In this document: positions 56,893-64,000 of the stretch, in pieces
How positions within the stretch are numbered: position 1 is the first letter of the stretch
Layout of the letters: every line of letters starts with the position of its first letter
Assembly (NCBI RefSeq): GCF_046845755.1
Contig: NZ_CP177357.1
Span: 2,356,001-2,420,000 of the forward strand
From: Rubrivirga sp046845755
GTDB lineage: Bacteria; Bacteroidota; Rhodothermia; Rhodothermales; Rubricoccaceae
Reading direction: 5' to 3'
DNA: 64,000 bases
Made by a program: the position numbers and the translations under genes
The notes under the pieces: generated by a model
The model's input: the letters and a program-made list of their open reading frames with translations, nothing else
Told to the model about the DNA's origin: nothing
The model's database searches: none

Positions 56893-57261
56893 CTAGAGGA
56901 CTTCAGGGGCGAGGGACACGATGCGCATGAACTGGCGGTCGCGCAGCTCGCGGGCGACGGGCCCGAAGATGCGCGTGCCGCGGGGCTCGTCGGCGTCGTT
57001 GAGGAGGACAGCCGCGTTCTCGTCGAACCGGATGTAGGAGCCGTCGGGGCGACGGAGCTCCTTCTTGGTGCGGACGACGACGGCGCGGGACACGTCGCCC
57101 TTTTTCACGTTGCCGCCGGGGATCGCGTTCTTGACCGTGACGACGATGATGTCGCCGACGCGGGCGTAGCGTCGGCCGGAGCCGCCGAGAACACGGATGC
57201 ACAAGACCTGCTTGGCGCCACTGTTGTCGGCGACGTTGAGTCGGGACTCTTGCTGAATCAT
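56893..57261 (-). CDS. rplN: Ribosomal protein L14
   Basis: 122 residues from the ATG at 57261 (MIQQESRLNVADNSGAKQVL), the invariant L14 size. LGGSGRRYARVGDIIVVTVK, RAVVVRTKKELRRPDGSYIR and the C-terminal FGPVARELRDRQFMRIVSLA are diagnostic. It sits at the subunit interface. The open frame extends upstream but is non-coding there. Confidence 0.97.
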   Translation of the reverse strand: MIQQESRLNVADNSGAKQVLCIRVLGGSGRRYARVGDIIVVTVKNAIPGGNVKKGDVSRAVVVRTKKELRRPDGSYIRFDENAAVLLNDADEPRGTRIFGPVARELRDRQFMRIVSLAPEVL

Positions 57262-57313
57262 TGGGGGTGCCGAGTGCGGGCCGCCAGCGAGCGCTGGCCA
57301 GCCACGAGGACAG

Positions 57314-57604
57314 TTATCGGGCGCGCTCGATGACCTCCACGAGCCGCCAGCGCTTCGTCTTCGACAGCGGGCGGGTCTCCTGGATGCGGACGGTGTCGCC
57401 GGTGCCGGCGTCATTCGTCTCGTCGTGGGCCTTCAGCTTCGTCGTCTGCTTGACGTACTTGCCGTAGATGGGGTGCTTCACCTGGCGCTCGATGGCGATG
57501 GTGATCGTCTTGTCCATCTTGTCGGAGACGACGAGGCCGACGCGGAACTTGCGCGCGCCGCGCTCGGCGACCGCCGTGTCGGCGGTCTGGGGGTCAGTAG
57601 CCAT
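57314..57604 (-). CDS. rpsQ: Ribosomal protein S17
   Basis: 96 residues with a short extra N-terminus (MATDPQTADTAVAERGARKF) before the OB fold: RVGLVVSDKMDKTITIAIER, KHPIYGKYVKQTTKLKAHDE and DTVRIQETRPLSKTKRWRLV. It binds 16S helix 11. It is preceded by the unusual 183-bp structured spacer after rpmC. Confidence 0.97.
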   Translation of the reverse strand: MATDPQTADTAVAERGARKFRVGLVVSDKMDKTITIAIERQVKHPIYGKYVKQTTKLKAHDETNDAGTGDTVRIQETRPLSKTKRWRLVEVIERAR

Positions 57605-57639
57605 AGCCTGGGGCCCTTGCGGGCGAGTGTGCTAGTCGC

Positions 57640-57781
57640 TTGGTGGGCCGGTACCCCACCAACTACGGAAACGACGCCGGAGCGTCGGCGGCCCGTGTGG
57701 TGCGGGCCTGGACCGACGAAAGTAGCGTCGGTCCCGGTGGAGGTTCAGTGAGAGCCGCGCCGGACGCGGCCCCGCACTGAA
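57640..57781 (-). ncRNA. Five-hairpin structured spacer between rpmC and rpsQ
   Basis: Five perfect stems occur in succession. They are TTCAGTG/CACTGAA (57744-57781) enclosing GCCGCG/CGCGGC; GGACCGACG/CGTCGGTCC, 9 bp (57710-57734); GGCCCG/CGGGCC (57690-57708); CGACGC/GCGTCG with a CGGA loop (57672-57687); and TTGGTGGG/CCCACCAA, 8 bp (57640-57662). The region has no coding frame. It could be a cis-regulatory leader or processing site within the mRNA. Not a match to any structured RNA I recognise. Confidence 0.5.
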
Positions 57782-57787
57782 GCTTCA

Positions 57788-58000
57788 CTAGGCCTGGTCG
57801 GAGGCGCTCGCGCGCTCGGCCAGGATGGTCTTCATGCGGGCGATCTCGCGGCGCTTGTGGCGCAGCACGATCGGGTTCTCGAGACCGGTCACCGTCCGCC
57901 GGAAGCGGAGGTCGGTGAGGTCGCGGGACTCCTCGGCGATCCGCTGTTGGATCTCGGCCTCGCTGAGGTCTCGGAGCTCGTTGGCTTTCATATCGGTCAT
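57788..58000 (-). CDS. rpmC: Ribosomal protein L29
   Basis: 70 residues from the ATG at 58000 (MTDMKANELRDLSEAEIQQR) or 67 from the one at 57991 (MKANE, closer to typical L29 starts). Helical hairpin with LRFRRTVTGLENPIVLRHKR and EIARMKTILAERASASDQA. It sits at the tunnel exit near SRP and trigger factor. Its stop is directly followed by the five-hairpin spacer. Confidence 0.95.
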   Translation of the reverse strand: MTDMKANELRDLSEAEIQQRIAEESRDLTDLRFRRTVTGLENPIVLRHKRREIARMKTILAERASASDQA

Positions 58001-58050
58001 GGAAAGGCCCCGGGCGACGCGCGCCCGGGGCCGAGTGGTGTCGGTCGGGG

Positions 58051-58893
58051 TTACGCGGCGGGCTCGTCGGCCGGCGCGTCGCCGTCCTCGGAGGTCGCCG
58101 CGTCGGCGGCGTCGACGGCGGGCGCGGGGGCCTCGTCGTCGGCGTCGGGCTCGTCGATCTCGACGACGTTGCCGTCGGCCTCGCGGAGCCCCTCGACGTA
58201 GTCGTCGTAGGCCTCGAAGTCGCCGTCGGCGAGCAGGCGGGCCTGCTTCGACCACGTCTCCTCGTTGACGCCCTGGTCGTCGGTGCCGTCGGCGGAGATG
58301 ATCTCGCGGAGCGTGTCGAGGTCGGCGTTCGCCAGCGCCTCGAACGAGTCGACGCCCGCGGCGGTCAGCTTCTCGGCGAACGTGTCGCCCAGGCCGTAGA
58401 TCTTGGTGAGGTCCTCGGTCGTGACCTCGGCCGTCAGGCCGGAGGCGTCGCCGGTCGCCGACTTGGGCGCCGGGACCGGTGCGGACTCCGGGCGGACGAC
58501 GATCTTGGCCTTGATCGGGAGCTTCTGGATGGCGAGCCGGAGCGACTCGCGCGCCAGGTCCTCGTCCACGCCGCCGATCTCGAAGAGCACGCGGCCCGGC
58601 TTGACGACGGCCACCCAGTACTCGGGCGAGCCCTTGCCCTTGCCCATGCGGGTCTCGGCGGGCTTCTTGGTGATCGGCTTGTCGGGGAACACGCGGATCC
58701 ACACCTTGCCAACGCGCTTCATCTTGCGCGTCATGGCGATACGGGCGGCCTCGATCTGGCGGGACGTGATCCAGCCGGCCTCGAGGGCCTTGATCCCGTA
58801 GTCGCCGAAGGTCACGCGGGCGCCGCGCTGGGCGAGGCCCTTGACCCGGCCCTTCTGCATCTTGCGGAACTTGGTCCGCTTCGGCATCAACAT
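58051..58893 (-). CDS. rplP: Ribosomal protein L16 fused to a helix-hairpin-helix domain
   Basis: 280 residues, twice normal. Residues 1-136 are canonical L16 (MLMPKRTKFRKMQKGRVKGL, WITSRQIEAARIAMTRKMKR, then IPK-type RVFPDKPITKKPAETRMGKG). A 20-residue Pro/Ala linker leads to an HhH-type module (about 157-240): EDLTKIYGLGDTFAEKLTAA, then EETWSKQARLLADGDFEAYD. This DLTKIeGIG...TWpeQA module is familiar as a C-terminal extension of L21 in Bacteroidota. A final acidic Ala/Asp tail follows. L16 is essential at the peptidyl-transferase centre; the added domain's role is unknown. Confidence 0.95.
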   Translation of the reverse strand: MLMPKRTKFRKMQKGRVKGLAQRGARVTFGDYGIKALEAGWITSRQIEAARIAMTRKMKRVGKVWIRVFPDKPITKKPAETRMGKGKGSPEYWVAVVKPGRVLFEIGGVDEDLARESLRLAIQKLPIKAKIVVRPESAPVPAPKSATGDASGLTAEVTTEDLTKIYGLGDTFAEKLTAAGVDSFEALANADLDTLREIISADGTDDQGVNEETWSKQARLLADGDFEAYDDYVEGLREADGNVVEIDEPDADDEAPAPAVDAADAATSEDGDAPADEPAA

Positions 58894-58931
58894 GGTTTAC
58901 TCGGTCTCGATTGGAAGGTCAGAAGGGTGAT

Positions 58932-59771
58932 CTAGCGGCGTCCGCCGCCGCCGCCGCCGGAGCCGCCACGGCCACCGCGGCCGCCGCCCCCGCCGGAGCC
59001 ACCGCGGCCGCCACGGCCACGGCCGCCGTCACGGCCGCCGCGGTCGTCCCGGCCGCCGCCGCGCCCGTCGCGGCGGCGCCGCTCGGGGACGCTCGGCGCC
59101 GCGTTCTGCTGGCGCTGGGCCGTCGCGTTCGGCGAGAGGTCGGGCGTGCCGATGACCTCGCCGTGGAAGATCCAGACCTTGACACCCGCCGTGCCCTGGA
59201 TCGTGAACGCGGTCGCCTGGGCGTAGTCGATGTCGGCGCGCATGGTGTGGAGCGGCACGCGGCCCTCCAGGTACTGCTCGACGCGGCCCATCTCGGCGCC
59301 GCCGAGCCGACCGGCCACCTTGATGCGGATGCCCTGGGCGCCCATGCGCATCGCGGCGCCGAGCGCCTGCTTCATCGCGCGGCGGTAGGACACGCGGCCC
59401 TCCAGCTGCTGCGCGATGTTCTGCGCCACCAGCGAGGCGTCCAGCTCGGGCCGCTTGATCTCGTTGATGTTGATCTGGATGTCCTTGTCGGTCAGCGTTT
59501 TGAGCTCCTCGCGGAGCTTCTCGACCTCCGAGCCGCCGCGGCCGATGATGACCCCGGGGCGCGAGGTGTGGAGCGTCAGGATGACGCGCTTGGGCGTCCG
59601 CTCGATGATCGTGCGCGACAGCCCGGCCCGCTTAAGGCGGGCGTCGAGGTAGCGCCGGATCTCGTGGTCCTCGACGATCTTGTCGGCGTAGGAGCCGCTG
59701 GTGTACCAGTTGGAGTCCCAGCCTCGGATCACACCGAGACGGAAGCCGATGGGGTTGGTTTTCTGGCCCAT
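58932..59771 (-). CDS. rpsC: Ribosomal protein S3 with RGG-rich tail
   Basis: 279 residues versus the usual 210-240. Residues 1-215 are standard S3: MGQKTNPIGFRLGVIRGWDS, the KH-domain SRPGVIIGRGGSEVEKLREE, and the C-terminal TAGVKVWIFHGEVIGTPDLS. From about residue 228 there is a Gly/Arg tail with repeated RGG, DRGG and GGSGGGGG units. RGG tails bind RNA loosely. S3 lines the mRNA entry channel, so the tail could contact incoming mRNA. This is inference. Confidence 0.96.
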   Translation of the reverse strand: MGQKTNPIGFRLGVIRGWDSNWYTSGSYADKIVEDHEIRRYLDARLKRAGLSRTIIERTPKRVILTLHTSRPGVIIGRGGSEVEKLREELKTLTDKDIQININEIKRPELDASLVAQNIAQQLEGRVSYRRAMKQALGAAMRMGAQGIRIKVAGRLGGAEMGRVEQYLEGRVPLHTMRADIDYAQATAFTIQGTAGVKVWIFHGEVIGTPDLSPNATAQRQQNAAPSVPERRRRDGRGGGRDDRGGRDGGRGRGGRGGSGGGGGRGGRGGSGGGGGGRR

Positions 59772-59791
59772 GTCTAAGTCAGGGTGTAGGG

Positions 59792-60151
59792 TTACGCCTC
59801 GTCGCCGAGGTCGGGGGTACCGACGACGACCGTGAGGTGGCTGGAGCGCTTGAGGATCGGGTGGGCCCGGCCGCGCGAGACGGGCTGGAACCGCTTGATG
59901 ACCGGGGCCTCGTCGACCATGATGGTCTTGACGATGAGCGCGTCGTCGTCGATCCGCTCGTCCTGGTTCTGGTCGACCAGGTTGCCGTAGGCGTCCTGGA
60001 TGGCCCGGCGGACCATCGCGGCGGCCTTCTGGGGCATGAACTCGAGCGTCTCGATCGCCTTCTGGGCGTTCTTGCCCCGGACGACGTCGACCACGATCCG
60101 CATCTTGCGCGGGCTGATGCGGAGGTACCTCCGCTTGGCGATTGCTTCCAT
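59792..60151 (-). CDS. rplV: Ribosomal protein L22
   Basis: 119 residues from the ATG at 60151 (MEAIAKRRYLRISPRKMRIV). Core: VVRGKNAQKAIETLEFMPQK, VRRAIQDAYGNLVDQNQDER and the tunnel-lining beta-hairpin FQPVSRGRAHPILKRSSHLT. Its loop reaches the exit tunnel constriction. It lies between rpsS and rpsC. Confidence 0.97.
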   Translation of the reverse strand: MEAIAKRRYLRISPRKMRIVVDVVRGKNAQKAIETLEFMPQKAAAMVRRAIQDAYGNLVDQNQDERIDDDALIVKTIMVDEAPVIKRFQPVSRGRAHPILKRSSHLTVVVGTPDLGDEA

Positions 60152-60219
60152 TGGATTAGTCAGGTTGGGGGTCGGTGGCCGGCGGCGGTCAGGGACCGGG
60201 CGCCGATCACCGAGGGCCC

Positions 60220-60498
60220 TTAGCGGCGGCGGTCCTTCTTGCCACCAGCGTGGCCTCGGAAGGTGCGCGTCGGGGCGAACTCGCCCAGGCGGTGGCCGAT
60301 CATGTTCTCGGTCACGTAGACCGGGATGAACTGCTTCCCGTTGTGGACGGCGAAGGTGTGGCCGAGCATGTCGGGCGTGATCATCGACCCACGGCTCCAC
60401 GTCTTGACGACGCGCTTTTTGCCGCCGTCGTTCATCTCCTCGACCTTGCGGCGGAGCTTGTAGTGGACGAAAGGTCCCTTTTTGAGCGAGCGTGCCAT
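60220..60498 (-). CDS. rpsS: Ribosomal protein S19
   Basis: 92 residues: MARSLKKGPFVHYKLRRKVE, RVVKTWSRGSMITPDMLGHT and VYVTENMIGHRLGEFAPTRT, with the basic end GHAGGKKDRRR. It binds the 30S head with S13. Normal length. rplB ends six bases upstream, so the genes are tightly linked. Confidence 0.97.
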   Translation of the reverse strand: MARSLKKGPFVHYKLRRKVEEMNDGGKKRVVKTWSRGSMITPDMLGHTFAVHNGKQFIPVYVTENMIGHRLGEFAPTRTFRGHAGGKKDRRR

Positions 60499-60504
60499 AT
60501 TCGG

Positions 60505-61335
60505 TTACTTCTTCGCCTTGCGGCGGCGGACGATGTACTTGTTGGACGGCTTGTTCTTCTTGCGGGTCTTGAAGCCCTTGGCGTAGACGCCGGTCGGGCT
60601 CTTCGGGTGGCCGCCGGAGGACTTGCCCTCGCCGCCGCCCATCGGGTGGTCGACCGGGTTCATGGCCACGCCGCGCGTCTGGGGGCGGATGCCGAGCCAG
60701 CGCGAGCGGCCCGCCTTGCCGATGTCGATGTTCATGTGGTCCGGGTTCGACGTCTGGCCGATCGTGGCCACGCAGTCGACGGGGACGCGGCGAACCTCGC
60801 CGGAGGGGAGCTTGAGGTTGGCGTACTTGCCTTCCCGCGCGGTCAGCTGCGCCGACGTCCCGGCGGACCGGGCCATCTGGGCGCCCTTGCCGGGCTTCAT
60901 CTCGATGGCGTGGACCGTCGTGCCGAGCGGGATCTCGCTGAGCGGCAGGCAGTTGCCCACGTCGGGCGACGAGCCCGGGCCCGAGAACAGCGTCATCCCG
61001 ACCGTCACCTTGTCCGGTGCGATGATGTAGCGCTTCTCGCCGTCGGCGTAGGACAGCAGGGCGATGCGGGCGCTGCGGTTCGGGTCGTACTCGATCGTGG
61101 CGACGCGCGCGGGGATCCCGTGCTTGTTGCGCTTAAAGTCGATGATCCGGTAGCGGCGCTTGTGGCCGCCGCCGCGGTGGCGCGAGGTCTTGCGACCGTG
61201 GTTGTTGCGGCCGCCCGTCCGCTTGCGCGTGTCGAGGAGGCTCTTCTCCGGGGTGTCGGTCGTGATCGTCTCGAAGGCCGAGATCGACTTGTGCCGCTGA
61301 CCCGGAGTGGTCGGCTTGAGTTTGCGGATTGCCAT
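60505..61335 (-). CDS. rplB: Ribosomal protein L2
   Basis: 276 residues, standard: MAIRKLKPTTPGQRHKSISA, KRTGGRNNHGRKTSRHRGGG, then ARSAGTSAQLTAREGKYANL and the C-terminal GVAMNPVDHPMGGGEGKSSG with the conserved His near the peptidyl-transferase centre. It is required for peptidyl transfer and tRNA binding. A GCCGGCGG hairpin lies in the 54-bp spacer to rplW (61354-61372). Confidence 0.97.
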   Translation of the reverse strand: MAIRKLKPTTPGQRHKSISAFETITTDTPEKSLLDTRKRTGGRNNHGRKTSRHRGGGHKRRYRIIDFKRNKHGIPARVATIEYDPNRSARIALLSYADGEKRYIIAPDKVTVGMTLFSGPGSSPDVGNCLPLSEIPLGTTVHAIEMKPGKGAQMARSAGTSAQLTAREGKYANLKLPSGEVRRVPVDCVATIGQTSNPDHMNIDIGKAGRSRWLGIRPQTRGVAMNPVDHPMGGGEGKSSGGHPKSPTGVYAKGFKTRKKNKPSNKYIVRRRKAKK

Positions 61336-61389
61336 AGTGTAGAGGGCCTGCCTGCCGGCGGCGACCGCCGGCTTTGCGCCCTGGTGGGG

Positions 61390-61683
61390 TTATACGGACT
61401 CGTAGAAGTCGATCTCGCCGTCGGCGAGCGTCACGATGGCCTTTTTCCAGCCGGCCTGGCGGCCCTGGACGAGACCACGCTTGGTGGCCTGGCGGCGGCG
61501 CTTGCCGCGGACGACCATCGTCCGGACCTCCTTGACGGAGATGTCCGGGTACCGCTCCTCGACCGCCTTGCGGATCTCGAGCTTGTTGGCGGTCTTGGCG
61601 ACGCGGAAGGTGTAGTGACGGCCCTCGTCGATGAGGCGCGTCGACTTCTCCGTCAGGACGGGAGCGATGAGGATCTCAGGCAT
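61390..61683 (-). CDS. rplW: Ribosomal protein L23
   Basis: 97 residues: MPEILIAPVLTEKSTRLIDE, YTFRVAKTANKLEIRKAVEE, and VRTMVVRGKRRRQATKRGLV with the terminal KKAIVTLADGEIDFYESV. It is the docking site for trigger factor at the tunnel exit. Its ATG is two bases from the rplD stop. Confidence 0.96.
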   Translation of the reverse strand: MPEILIAPVLTEKSTRLIDEGRHYTFRVAKTANKLEIRKAVEERYPDISVKEVRTMVVRGKRRRQATKRGLVQGRQAGWKKAIVTLADGEIDFYESV

Positions 61684-61685
61684 GT

Positions 61686-62342
61686 CTAGGCGTCGGTGTC
61701 GGTGGCGGTGGCCTTCGTCGGGGGACGGAGGGCCTCCGTGAACGACGCGACGGCGCCCTCCTGGAGGAGGATCGTCTTGGCGTTCATGAGGTCGAGCGTC
61801 GAGGCCTGGTCGGCCGCGAGCACCTTGATGCCGGCGATGTTGCGGGCCGAGCGGAAGAACACGTCGTCGCGACCGTTCGTCAGGACGAGCGCCTTGCCGC
61901 CGCCGTTGTTCTTGAGCATCCCGGCGACCTCGCTCGTCTTCGGCACGTCCAGCTGGACGTCCTCGACGATGCGGAAGGCGTCGTTGTTGAGCTTGTGCAC
62001 GACGGCGCTGCGCCGGGCGAGCCGCTTCGTCTTGAGGTTGACGCGGACCTTGTACTCGTGGGGCTTGGGCCCGAAGATGGTGCCGCCGCCCTTGCGGAGC
62101 GGGCTCTTGGCATCGCCGGCGCGGGCGTTGCCCGTGCCCTTCTGGCGGTACAGCTTGCGGCGGGACTTCGAGACCTCGCCGCGCTCCTTGGTCTTGTGCG
62201 TGCCCTGGCGGCCGGCGGCCTGGATGGAACGCACGTCGAGCCAGATGGCGTGGTCGTTCGGCTCGATGCCGAAGACGGCGTCGTCGAGCTCGACCGTGCG
62301 GCCGGCCTCGGCGCCCTCGCGGTTGTAGACAGTCAGTTTCAT
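61686..62342 (-). CDS. rplD: Ribosomal protein L4
   Basis: 218 residues from the ATG at 62342 (MKLTVYNREGAEAGRTVELD). Core: GTHKTKERGEVSKSRRKLYR (the tunnel loop region), GTGNARAGDAKSPLRKGGGT, and GPKPHEYKVRVNLKTKRLAR. In E. coli L4 autogenously represses the S10 operon; whether it does so here is unknown. It is followed two bases later by rplW. Confidence 0.96.
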   Translation of the reverse strand: MKLTVYNREGAEAGRTVELDDAVFGIEPNDHAIWLDVRSIQAAGRQGTHKTKERGEVSKSRRKLYRQKGTGNARAGDAKSPLRKGGGTIFGPKPHEYKVRVNLKTKRLARRSAVVHKLNNDAFRIVEDVQLDVPKTSEVAGMLKNNGGGKALVLTNGRDDVFFRSARNIAGIKVLAADQASTLDLMNAKTILLQEGAVASFTEALRPPTKATATDTDA

Positions 62343-62346
62343 GGAT

Positions 62347-62970
62347 CTAGGCCTTGCGGATCTCAACGATCCCGTTCTTGTGGCCGGGCACGGCCCCCTT
62401 GACGAGGATCAGGTTGTTGTCGGGGAAGGTGCGGACGATGCGGACGTTCTTCTGCGTCACGCGGTCGCCGCCGGTCCGGCCACCCATCTTGGTGCCCTTG
62501 AAGACACGCGACGGGTCGGACGCCTGCCCGATCGAGCCCGGGGCCCGCTGGCGGTTGTGCTGGCCGTGCGTGGCGTCGCCGACGCCCTTGAAGTTGTGGC
62601 GCTTGACGACGCCCTGGAAGCCCTTGCCCTTGGACGTGCCGGTCACGGCCACGCGGTCGCCCTCGGCGAACGCCTCGACCGTGATCTCGTCGCCGAGCGT
62701 CACGTCGCCGAAGTCGACGCCGCGGAACTCCACGACGTGGCGCTTGGCGGGGACGCCGGCGGCCTCGAAGTGGCCCTGCATGGCCTTCGTGGTGTGCTTC
62801 TCCTTCTTGTCCTGGTAGCCGATCTGGACGGCGCTGTAGCCGTCCGTGTCGGGCGTTTTGACCTGGGTGACGGCACAGGGGCCGGCCTCGATCACCGTGA
62901 CGACGGTCTGCCGTCCGGAGTCATCGAAGACGCTTGTCATGCCGACCTTGCGGCCGAGAATCGCGCTCAT
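62347..62970 (-). CDS. rplC: Ribosomal protein L3
   Basis: 207 residues: MSAILGRKVGMTSVFDDSGR, QVKTPDTDGYSAVQIGYQDK, the GTSKGKGFQGVVKRHNFKGV loop near the peptidyl-transferase centre, and GMGGRTGGDRVTQK-type sequence (here KMGGRTGGDRVTQKNVRIVR). Normal length. The spacer to rpsJ has a GCCGGCGC/GCGCCGGC hairpin at 62997-63014. Confidence 0.97.
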   Translation of the reverse strand: MSAILGRKVGMTSVFDDSGRQTVVTVIEAGPCAVTQVKTPDTDGYSAVQIGYQDKKEKHTTKAMQGHFEAAGVPAKRHVVEFRGVDFGDVTLGDEITVEAFAEGDRVAVTGTSKGKGFQGVVKRHNFKGVGDATHGQHNRQRAPGSIGQASDPSRVFKGTKMGGRTGGDRVTQKNVRIVRTFPDNNLILVKGAVPGHKNGIVEIRKA

Positions 62971-63027
62971 TGAACCTGGGGTTAGTTAAGCGTGGGGCCG
63001 GCGCGGGCGCCGGCTAAGAGAGTCTGA

Positions 63028-63336
63028 TCAGACCTTGATTTCGACGTGGACGCCACTCGGAAGCTCGAGCTTCATGAGGGCATCGACGGTCTTCGACGAG
63101 GTCGACAGGATGTCGATGAGCCGCTTGTGATCGCGCGTCTCGAACTGGTCGCGCGCCTTTTTGTCGACGTGCGGCCCGGAGAGGACGGTGTAGATCTTCT
63201 TGCGGGTCGGGAGCGGGATCGGCCCGCTCACGACGGCACCGGTCGACTTGACCGTGCGGATGATCTTCTCAGCGCTCTTGTCCACAAGGGTGTGGTCGAA
63301 CGACTTGAGCTTGATCCGGATCTTCTGGTTCGCCAT
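63028..63336 (-). CDS. rpsJ: Ribosomal protein S10 (NusE)
   Basis: 102 residues: MANQKIRIKLKSFDHTLVDK, AVVSGPIPLPTRKKIYTVLS, GPHVDKKARDQFETRDHKRL and LDKIRIT-like end (here LMKLELPSGVHVEIKV). It works in 30S assembly and in antitermination as NusE. The spacer to tuf carries a strong hairpin (63364-63393). Confidence 0.97.
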   Translation of the reverse strand: MANQKIRIKLKSFDHTLVDKSAEKIIRTVKSTGAVVSGPIPLPTRKKIYTVLSGPHVDKKARDQFETRDHKRLIDILSTSSKTVDALMKLELPSGVHVEIKV

Positions 63337-63363
63337 GAGTCAGGCTGGGTGAGTACGGCGGAA

Positions 63364-63393
63364 GCGGCCGTCAGGGAAGGTCCCGACGGCCGC
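63364..63393 (-). other. Strong hairpin in tuf-rpsJ spacer
   Basis: GCGGCCGTC pairs with GACGGCCGC (9 bp) and is extended by an inner GGG/CCC. No T-tract follows, so it is more likely a processing or stability element than a terminator. Located in the 73-bp gap between tuf and rpsJ. Confidence 0.5.
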
Positions 63394-63409
63394 TCCGTCC
63401 GTGTGTGCG

Positions 63410-64000
63410 TTAGTCGAGGATCTTGGAGACGACGCCGGCGCCGACCGTCCGCCCGCCCTCGCGGATCGCGAACCGGAGCCCCTGCTCCATGGCCACCGGC
63501 TGGATCAGCTTGACCGTGAACTGCGTGTTGTCCCCGGGCATCACCATCTCGACGCCGTCGGCCAGCTCGATGTCCCCCGTCACGTCGGTCGTCCGGAAGT
63601 AGAACTGCGGGCGGTACCCCTTGAAGAACGGCGTGTGCCGGCCGCCCTCGTCCTTCGACAGGATGTACACCTCGCACTCGAACTCCCGGTGCGGAGTCAC
63701 CGCGCCCGGCTTCGTGAGCACCATCCCCCGCTCGACGGCGTCCTTCTCGATCCCCCGGAGCAGGATCCCCGCGTTGTCCCCGGCCTGCGCCGAGTCGAGG
63801 AGCTTCCTGAACATCTCGACGCCCGTCACCGTCGACGTCATCTTCGGCTCCCGGATCCCGACGATCTCGACCGGCTCGCCGACCTTGATCTGCCCGCGCT
63901 CGACCCGGCCCGTGACCACGGTCCCGCGCCCCGTGATCGAGAACACGTCCTCGACCGGCATCAAGAACGGCTGGTCGACCGCCCGCTCCGGCGTCGGGAT
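63410..64000 (-). CDS. tuf: Elongation factor Tu (5' end outside window)
   Basis: The last 196 residues of EF-Tu are visible; the GTPase domain lies beyond the window end. Domains 2 and 3 are complete: MPVEDVFSITGRGTVVTGRV (domain 2 start), EMFRKLLDSAQAGDNAGILL, LRGIEKDAVERGMVLTKPGA, HTPFFKGYRPQFYFRTTDVT and the C-terminal MEQGLRFAIREGGRTVGAGV. It delivers aminoacyl-tRNA to the ribosome. It is the last str gene before rpsJ, as expected in this phylum. Confidence 0.96.
   Translation of the reverse strand: MPTPERAVDQPFLMPVEDVFSITGRGTVVTGRVERGQIKVGEPVEIVGIREPKMTSTVTGVEMFRKLLDSAQAGDNAGILLRGIEKDAVERGMVLTKPGAVTPHREFECEVYILSKDEGGRHTPFFKGYRPQFYFRTTDVTGDIELADGVEMVMPGDNTQFTVKLIQPVAMEQGLRFAIREGGRTVGAGVVSKILD

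Noticed and set aside
57605..57787. tRNA gene in the rpmC-rpsQ spacer
   Set aside because: There are several stems, but they do not form a cloverleaf: no T-loop GTTCRAnYC and no anticodon arm with correct spacing.

Overview
The window is chromosomal DNA of very high GC content from a bacterium that looks like a member of the Rhodothermota (the Rubricoccus/Rubrivirga side of the old Bacteroidetes/Rhodothermaeota). This is inferred from Bacteroidota-type promoter elements (TAnnTTTG-like -7 boxes), the near absence of Shine-Dalgarno sequences, a DUF4783 protein, a SprA-like surface protein, many outer-membrane beta-barrels, and intergenic repeats common in environmental high-GC genomes. No transposase, prophage, CRISPR array, tRNA or rRNA was found.

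Layout. 1-22,400 is a mixed housekeeping and envelope region: end of a TonB-domain protein, prmA, pfkA, an outer-membrane protein, a uracil-DNA glycosylase-like protein, a two-gene unit with an HsdR_N-type nuclease domain, a peptidase S66, an NtrY-like kinase overlapping an M6 peptidase gene, DUF4783, mutS2, a nucleotidyltransferase, an OmpA lipoprotein, a LOG-family protein, and a porin/PhoU/Na-Pi symporter unit preceded by a Pho-box-like repeat. 22,545-36,500 holds a 1,173-residue SprA-like protein, an NHL-like lipoprotein overlapping purD, a BamA-like barrel, a tightly overlapping four-gene glycan/lipid operon (flippase-like, GT2, NodB deacetylase, GT2), an AP2-domain protein and gluconokinase. 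36,600-45,950 carries a flotillin/NfeD pair, several small membrane or hypothetical proteins, gamma carbonic anhydrase, a ZIP transporter, def, ruvX, an HU protein and a bifunctional RelA/SpoT enzyme.

46,100-64,000 is one long minus-strand str/S10/spc/alpha array: tuf (partial), rpsJ, rplC, rplD, rplW, rplB, rpsS, rplV, rpsC, rplP, rpmC, rpsQ, rplN, rplX, rplE, rpsN, rpsH, rplF, rplR, rpsE, rpmD, rplO, secY, map, infA, rpmJ, rpsM, rpsK, rpsD, rpoA, rplQ, closed by a strong terminator. The gene order is classical, but several proteins are not: L16 carries a helix-hairpin-helix extension, S3 an RGG tail, L17 a 120-residue acidic tail, and L36 lacks its zinc cysteines. The rpmC-rpsQ spacer folds into five consecutive hairpins, and other spacers contain strong palindromes.

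The most interesting signals are the structured rpmC-rpsQ spacer, the ribosomal protein extensions, the putative Pho regulon unit, the compact glycan operon, the bacterial AP2 protein, and intergenic repeats that seem to have been captured into coding sequence at the kinase/protease junction. I did not find a clearly new defence or mobile system.
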